This document shows positions 23,135-26,860 of a stretch of DNA of 26,860 nucleotides, piece after piece. The position numbers and the translations under genes are program-made. Location: the NCBI GenBank assembly GCA_023389275.1, contig JAEWEN010000024.1, positions 1 to 26,860 of the forward strand, read 5' to 3'. The stretch comes from Bacillota bacterium. GTDB taxonomy: Bacteria > Bacillota > Clostridia > Clostridiales > Caloramatoraceae. Position 1 is the stretch's first letter. Each line of letters opens with the position of its first letter. The notes beneath the pieces were generated by a model that saw only the letters and a program-made list of their open reading frames with translations, searched no databases and was not told the DNA's origin.

Positions 23135-23860
23135 ATGAAAATTGAAAAGTTAAAAGAAATAATAAAAACCAGTAATAATATAGTTTTCTTTGGTGGAGCT
23201 GGGGTTTCTACAGAAAGTAATATTCCAGACTTTAGAAGTTCAAATGGAGTATTTAACGAAAAACTAAACACTCATTTTACTCCGGAGCAGCTAGTTTCAC
23301 ATAGCTTTTATATAAAACACACTAAAGAGTTTTATGATTTTTACAAATCTAAACTTATATATCCTGAAGCTAAACCTAATAAGGCACATATTGCACTAGC
23401 AAAACTTGAACAAATAGGAAAACTTAAAGCTATAATTACACAAAACATAGATGGACTTCACCAAATGGCAGGTTCTAAAAATGTTTTTGAACTTCATGGA
23501 TCAGTTCATAGAAATTACTGTACAAAATGTGGTGCTTTTTATGATGTTGATTTTATATTAAATTCTAAAGATATACCTATTTGCACTAAATGTAGGGGAA
23601 GTGTTAAGCCTGATGTAGTTTTATATGAGGAAAACTTAGATAACAATATTGTTAATGGAGCTATTAATGCTATAGAAAATGCTGATACTTTAATAATTGG
23701 AGGAACTTCTCTTGTTGTTTACCCAGCTGCTGGACTTATTGATTATTTTAAAGGTAAAAACTTAGTGCTTATAAATAAAAGCTCTACTCCAATGGATAGT
23801 GCTGCTAACCTTATTATTAATGATTCTATAGGTAAGGTTTTAGATGAAGTTATAAAATAA
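23135..23860 (+). CDS. cobB: Sir2 family NAD-dependent protein deacylase
   Basis: Removes acetyl or other acyl groups from lysines using NAD. The 241-residue product has the family motifs GGAGVSTESNIPDFRS (NAD loop, residues 20-35), TQNIDGLH (102-109), catalytic H121 in ELHGS, a complete zinc site C129-x2-C132 and C150-x2-C153, and GGTSLVVYPAAGL. It is a class II/III bacterial type. ATG 23135 is chosen because GGAGATG lies just upstream; an in-frame ATG at 23114 has no site. It is a single gene, converging on the SprT-like gene with a 17-bp hairpin between. The symbol follows common bacterial use. Confidence 0.94.
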   Translation: MKIEKLKEIIKTSNNIVFFGGAGVSTESNIPDFRSSNGVFNEKLNTHFTPEQLVSHSFYIKHTKEFYDFYKSKLIYPEAKPNKAHIALAKLEQIGKLKAIITQNIDGLHQMAGSKNVFELHGSVHRNYCTKCGAFYDVDFILNSKDIPICTKCRGSVKPDVVLYEENLDNNIVNGAINAIENADTLIIGGTSLVVYPAAGLIDYFKGKNLVLINKSSTPMDSAANLIINDSIGKVLDEVIK

Positions 23861-23872
23861 TTTTTATTCTTA

Positions 23873-23917
23873 AATTGAAATAAGCTGGAAATAAATTAAA
23901 TCCAGCTTATTTCAATT
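23873..23917. terminator. Hairpin between the convergent Sir2 and SprT-like genes
   Basis: A perfect 17-bp stem (23873-23889 with 23901-23917), core AAGCTGG, and an 11-base loop, overlapping the SprT-like stop. T-runs are short on both strands, but the position and stem length fit a shared terminator. Confidence 0.7.
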
Positions 23918-24541
23918 ACATAATGTAATCTTGTAATCCTTTGCTTTTTCAATTAGGAAATCTTTATTTTGATTTATTTTAAGATAAATAGATGGAGAGT
24001 ACATATATACCCTTCTTACTCCCTTATCTAATAAACATATTTTTAAGCTACCACAACTACATAAAGCCCCGCCATATTTCATAATAAAATTTTTTAGACT
24101 ACTTATATTTTTAGATTTTAAAATAGTTTTATTACATTCTAAGCACTTAGCTTCATAATACTGATTTTTATTAAGTTTTTTTCTTGGTAAGTATCTTTCA
24201 TAAAATACATTTCTTCTTTTAGCTATTTCACAAAATTCTTTTCCATGAGCTTCTTTTATTTTAGGATAATTTTTATATACTTCCCAATGTACTAGTTCAT
24301 GTTTAATTGTATCTATTATTTTATCAAGGGGATATTTTTCATCTAAATTTTTCTTATTAAAGTCAAAGCCTTTACAAATATGTACACCTTTTTTCACCTC
24401 ATATTTATATCTTCCTAGACTACTTTTTAATCTATTATTAATCGAAACTGGAACATCAACAACATACTTAAACTCTTCTTTTGCTAGTGTTTTAAACATG
24501 GCTATAAATTCTTTTTCTGTTTTAGGTTTTATATACTTCAA
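23912..24541 (-). CDS. SprT-like zinc metalloprotein
   Basis: A 209-residue protein with the SprT-like domain. HELVH (H81, E82, H85) with a third ligand H99 in EAHGKEF forms the metalloprotease-type zinc site. A C-terminal zinc ribbon has C133-x2-C136 and C161-x-C163. The family includes SPRTN, which cleaves DNA-protein crosslinks, but most bacterial members are uncharacterised. The start is TTG 24541 behind TAGGTGAT. The frame is open to 24682, but the extra 47 residues match nothing in the family and lie opposite the cysteine-rich gene at 24643, so that extension is rejected. The spacing CSC in place of a second CxxC is unusual. Confidence 0.8.
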   Translation of the reverse strand: MKYIKPKTEKEFIAMFKTLAKEEFKYVVDVPVSINNRLKSSLGRYKYEVKKGVHICKGFDFNKKNLDEKYPLDKIIDTIKHELVHWEVYKNYPKIKEAHGKEFCEIAKRRNVFYERYLPRKKLNKNQYYEAKCLECNKTILKSKNISSLKNFIMKYGGALCSCGSLKICLLDKGVRRVYMYSPSIYLKINQNKDFLIEKAKDYKITLCN

Positions 24542-24567
24542 ATAATCACCTACTTTAAAAATTAGTA

Positions 24568-24594
24568 ACAGATTTACATAACAAACATAATATA
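24568..24594 (+). promoter_or_regulatory. Candidate sigma-K promoter of the cysteine-rich gene
   Basis: AC (24568-24569), 16 bases, CATAATATA (24586-24594) fits the mother-cell sigma-K consensus AC-N16/17-CATANNNTA. It lies about 50 bases before the ATG. In DNA this AT-rich the match could be chance, so its value rests on its position. Confidence 0.4.
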
Positions 24595-24604
24595 TTGTGA
24601 AAAT

Positions 24605-24617
24605 AGAGCGTCGCTCT
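24605..24617. repeat. GC-rich palindrome in the leader of the cysteine-rich gene
   Basis: AGAGCG-T-CGCTCT, arms of 6 bases around one base. It is unusually GC-rich for this window and lies between the candidate promoter and the ribosome binding site. It could be a protein-binding dyad or a small leader hairpin. Confidence 0.5.
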
Positions 24618-24642
24618 CTAAATATATTAGGAGGTGATATAT

Positions 24643-24780
24643 ATGTGGTGGATTTTAGCACCTCTAGTTTGCTGTTTTTCAAGATCTAGAAGATGTTGTG
24701 GAAACAATAGATGTAACTGTTGTCATCATAACCATTGCCATTGTCAATCTAGATGTAATTGTTGTAGAAGATATTGGTAA
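24643..24780 (+). CDS. Cysteine-rich 45-residue protein, undescribed
   Basis: A short gene with an optimal ribosome binding site: AGGAGGTGAT ends 4 bases before the ATG. The product begins MWWILAPLVCCFSRSRR and has 12 Cys (positions 10, 11, 18, 19, 24, 26, 27, 32, 34, 38, 40, 41), 4 His (28, 29, 31, 33) and 7 Arg in 45 residues. After a short hydrophobic head the rest is Cys/His/Arg/Asn-rich with repeated NCC-type units and ends RRYW. A strong plus-strand terminator follows 28 bases after the stop. Composition resembles small spore-coat or metal-binding proteins, but no family was recognised. It lies partly opposite a false extension of the SprT-like frame, and its length makes it easy to miss. 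Confidence 0.75.
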   Translation: MWWILAPLVCCFSRSRRCCGNNRCNCCHHNHCHCQSRCNCCRRYW

Positions 24781-24807
24781 AATTAAATAATTAAAATAAA
24801 ACCTTAT

Positions 24808-24840
24808 GGTAAATTATAAAAACTATAATTTACCTTTTTT
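24808..24840 (+). terminator. Terminator of the cysteine-rich gene
   Basis: A perfect 11-bp stem (24808-24818 with 24824-24834), a 5-base loop, then T6 on the plus strand. The minus strand has no T-run here, so it is oriented for the plus-strand small gene. Confidence 0.88.
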
Positions 24841-24847
24841 CTTTAAA

Positions 24848-25306
24848 TTAATCTCTTATTTGTTTTTCCATAATATAATTTATTAATATGTGATTTTCTC
24901 TTTTTACCTTTTGTTCTTTAATTACGATATAACCTCTTTTTTCAAAAAAACTTCTTGCTGTAATTGATGCATGAGTTATTATTTTTTCTGTGTTAACAAC
25001 ACTTTCAAGTTCATTGCATATACTTGTTGCAACTCCTATTCCTTGATAGTTTTTATGAGTATAAAGACGATTAAGATATCCTGTTGAATCAATATCACCA
25101 AAACCAACAATTTTTTCATTTTTTATAGCTACAATAGTATAGTTCTTTAAGAAAGAATCATTCCATTTCTCAATATCAAAGTTATCTTTTGCCCATACAT
25201 CTAGCTGTTCTTTTGGATAATCCTTTGCATTTATAAAGTGAACCGTATCATAAAATAACTTGTATATTTCTTTACAATCATTTGGATTATATTTTCTAAT
25301 TTTCAT
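24848..25306 (-). CDS. GNAT family N-acetyltransferase
   Basis: A 152-residue acetyltransferase of unknown substrate. It has the usual order: MKIRKYNPNDCKEIYKLFYD at the N-terminus, IVAIKNEKIVGFGDID strands, LNRLYTHKNYQGIGVATSIC (acetyl-CoA loop QGIGVA, about residues 86-96) and SITARSFFEKRGYIV near the end. ATG at 25306 follows GAGGAG. It begins 19 bases after the methyltransferase gene, so the two form an operon. It is not closely similar by eye to the other GNAT protein in this window. Confidence 0.88.
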   Translation of the reverse strand: MKIRKYNPNDCKEIYKLFYDTVHFINAKDYPKEQLDVWAKDNFDIEKWNDSFLKNYTIVAIKNEKIVGFGDIDSTGYLNRLYTHKNYQGIGVATSICNELESVVNTEKIITHASITARSFFEKRGYIVIKEQKVKRENHILINYIMEKQIRD

Positions 25307-25325
25307 TAAATTTCTCCTCTAAAGT

Positions 25326-25928
25326 TTAAACATCTTTCTTTATAAGAATAGCATTTAACCATTTTTCTTCTTCCCTGTTTTTACGCACATCACTTGTAAT
25401 CCATGTTTTATCAATTAATAAATTTTTAAAGTCCTTTGTTATATCTCTAAGTAATTTCTCGTTTATATCTATAAAATATCTACCATTTCTAAAGCCTTCA
25501 AATTCTCCATACTTAAATGAAATATATAATACTCCATTTTCTTTTAAAGCTAAAATTATTCTATTAAATATATCCCTTAAGTCTTCTTTATTTATATGTA
25601 CTAATGAGGCGCAGGCCCATATGCCGTGAAACTTATTTTCAAAATCTATATCTTGAAACTTTAAATTTAAAACTTCTTTACCTATAAATTTTTCTGCCTT
25701 CTTACACAGTTCAAAGGATCCATCAACTGAAGTAACCCTATAGCCTTTATTTAAAAATATTTTGCTATCTCTACCTGAACCACATCCTAAATCTAAAATA
25801 CAATCATTTTTATTTAAATAACTTAAAAATACACTTTGGCACTTGCTCATATCTACATTATAAGTATTTTTAATAAATTCATCTGAGTTTTCATTATAAT
25901 AATCTATTGTTTTATTAATGTAATTCAT
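25326..25928 (-). CDS. Class I SAM-dependent methyltransferase
   Basis: A 200-residue methyltransferase. It has an N-terminal helix (IDYYNENSDEFIKNTYNVDM), motif I ILDLGCGSGRDSKIFLNKGY (about residues 43-62), the acidic strand SVDGS, IWACASLVHINKEDL (motif IV region) and GVLYISFKYGE. It resembles the tellurite-resistance TehB/UbiE-like small-molecule methyltransferases, but the substrate is not known. ATG at 25928 follows AAGGAG. A terminator of the preceding lipoprotein gene lies about 40 bases upstream, leaving little room for a separate promoter. It forms an operon with the GNAT gene behind it. Confidence 0.88.
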   Translation of the reverse strand: MNYINKTIDYYNENSDEFIKNTYNVDMSKCQSVFLSYLNKNDCILDLGCGSGRDSKIFLNKGYRVTSVDGSFELCKKAEKFIGKEVLNLKFQDIDFENKFHGIWACASLVHINKEDLRDIFNRIILALKENGVLYISFKYGEFEGFRNGRYFIDINEKLLRDITKDFKNLLIDKTWITSDVRKNREEEKWLNAILIKKDV

Positions 25929-25969
25929 AAATCGCAGTCTCCTTTTTCCACTTTCGAGTTATAAAAAAA

Positions 25970-26004
25970 CATGTATAAACTAATTAATTATTAATTTACA
26001 CATG
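25970..26004 (-). terminator. Terminator of the lipoprotein gene
   Basis: A 10-bp stem CATGTGTAAA with TTTATACATG (one G-T pair) and a 15-base AT-rich loop, followed by T7 on the minus strand. Confidence 0.8.
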
Positions 26005-26030
26005 CCTATAATTTAAAATTATATCATATT

Positions 26031-26480
26031 TTATTTTACACTTTTAAGATTTATCTCTTCTGTTTTTTCATCAGTTTTTATAATTACTTTTATTATTTCG
26101 TTTTTACCTTCTACTTTTACACCACTACTACTTGATTGATGTATAAATGTTTTTTGTTTTATAGGATTAGCTTCACTAAATTCTTCCTTATAAGTTCCTC
26201 CACCTCTGCTAGTTTCATATGTTATTTCAAATTCTTTAACTAGCGAAAGATTAGATAAATCTTTTTTATAAGTGACTTTTAGCATATTATCACTTTTGCC
26301 TTCATAGCTGTTTTTCCTCTTATTATCAATAATCTCATATCTACTATCCACCTTATATTCAGCAGACCATGAATCATTTTCACCTTTATAAATATAGTTT
26401 TGTTCAACTACTTCCTTCTGGGAACAGCTTGTTAAAACGCATAAAGCTATAAAAATTAAAATACTAACTATTTTTTTCAA
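26031..26480 (-). CDS. Hypothetical lipoprotein
   Basis: A 149-residue exported lipoprotein, not otherwise recognised. The signal peptide (residues 1-18) ends in the lipobox LTSC with C19. The mature part is charged, with WSAEYKVDSRYEI, a Gly-rich SRGGGTYKEEF turn and a Ser run (HQSSSSGVKVEG), and looks like a beta-rich domain. The start is TTG 26480, with AGGAG 8 bases upstream and the usual KKIVSILIFIA core directly after. It begins 44 bases after the ACT-domain gene with no terminator between, so they may be co-transcribed. Confidence 0.8.
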   Translation of the reverse strand: MKKIVSILIFIALCVLTSCSQKEVVEQNYIYKGENDSWSAEYKVDSRYEIIDNKRKNSYEGKSDNMLKVTYKKDLSNLSLVKEFEITYETSRGGGTYKEEFSEANPIKQKTFIHQSSSSGVKVEGKNEIIKVIIKTDEKTEEINLKSVK

Positions 26481-26524
26481 TATTTATACTCCTATAATAT
26501 TACTCTTATTATTTAGGTATATTT

Positions 26525-26860
26525 TTAATATTTTATAATATGATAATTTTCGTTGGAAAGTACTTTTGTTGCATTTTCAATATCTTTATCCTTAACTAAT
26601 ATATAGTCAGTATCATATGTAGAAATAGCAAATATGCTTATTTTATTATTTGCTAATATATTACTAATAGAAGAAAGAATGCCTATTAAAGAAAAATCTA
26701 ATGGTCCTTCTACCTTAAGGATTCTCCAATCAGCTTCATACTTTATATTTGAAGGAATATTATTTTGAGGACATACAATAGAAAGTTCATCTTGAGTTTT
26801 GGTTATTGAATAAAACTGACTATTTATTGCCCATTTAGGTATTTCTTCATTTATTTCCAG
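26525..26860 (-). CDS. ACT domain-containing protein (partial, N-terminus missing)
   Basis: The last 111 codons of a gene that continues past the window. The translation contains ADWRILKVEGPLDFSLIGIL and ILANNKISIFAISTYDTDYI, then LVKDKDIENATKVL, the order of the CASTOR/ACT_7-type ACT domain that senses small ligands such as amino acids. Such proteins are usually about 130 residues, so some 20 residues are likely missing. The stop is TAA at 26525-26527. It precedes the lipoprotein gene on the same strand. Ligand unknown. Confidence 0.85.
   Translation of the reverse strand: MEINEEIPKWAINSQFYSITKTQDELSIVCPQNNIPSNIKYEADWRILKVEGPLDFSLIGILSSISNILANNKISIFAISTYDTDYILVKDKDIENATKVLSNENYHIIKY

Noticed and set aside
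24542..24682. 47-codon upstream extension of the SprT-like frame
   Set aside because: It has no ribosome binding site, no family similarity, and lies opposite the promoter and start of the cysteine-rich gene. TTG 24541 has a proper site.
1..26860. CRISPR arrays, insertion sequences, prophage genes, tRNA or rRNA genes, attachment sites
   Set aside because: None was seen by eye on either strand; there are no regularly spaced repeats, transposase motifs or tRNA-like clusters.

Overview
The window looks like a chromosomal segment of a low-GC, spore-forming anaerobic Firmicute of class Clostridia, perhaps a Peptostreptococcaceae relative of Clostridioides, Paraclostridium or Romboutsia. This rests on the very AT-rich sequence, strong AGGAGG-type ribosome binding sites, sporulation genes (spoIIP, gpr), a CIRCE/HrcA heat-shock operon and overall gene style. 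The species cannot be fixed from sequence reading alone. No phage, transposon, CRISPR, tRNA or rRNA was seen.

Left part (1-10.5 kb) is the conserved Firmicute core block, in the same order as in Bacillus: comEC-holA, rpsT (on the opposite strand), gpr, spoIIP, lepA, hemW, hrcA, grpE (cut by the window edge). The hrcA-grpE operon carries a perfect CIRCE operator. Its promoter lies inside the terminator hairpin of hemW. Between gpr and rpsT, the only gene-free stretch over 300 bases, a textbook sigma-A promoter on the minus strand faces a strong terminator about 50 bases on, with no convincing ORF. This predicts a small RNA or gpr leader.

The middle part (10.5-19.5 kb) is accessory and metabolic: a GNAT acetyltransferase, a D,D-carboxypeptidase (DacF/DacA type), a BFD-like [2Fe-2S] protein, a SulP anion transporter, an ArsC/Spx-like protein downstream of a possible BECR-fold nuclease-like protein, a nitroreductase, a lipoate-protein ligase, an ADP-ribosylglycohydrolase behind a DEDDh exonuclease, and a rhodanese lipoprotein. 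Many transcription units end in simple hairpins, several shared by convergent genes.

The right part (19.5-26.9 kb) holds a Y-family DNA polymerase with a LexA-type SOS box inside its promoter and a DUF1653 gene behind it, an unusual SWPPP-motif methyltransferase, a 54-residue microprotein gene, a 128-residue unknown, a Sir2 deacylase, a SprT-like metalloprotein, a methyltransferase-GNAT pair, a lipoprotein and a partial ACT-domain gene.

The most novel item is at 24643-24780 on the plus strand: a 45-residue protein with 12 cysteines and 4 histidines. It has a strong ribosome binding site, a sigma-K-like promoter match and its own strong terminator. It lies partly opposite a spurious upstream extension of the SprT-like frame. 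A late-sporulation coat or metal-binding role is a hypothesis, not shown.
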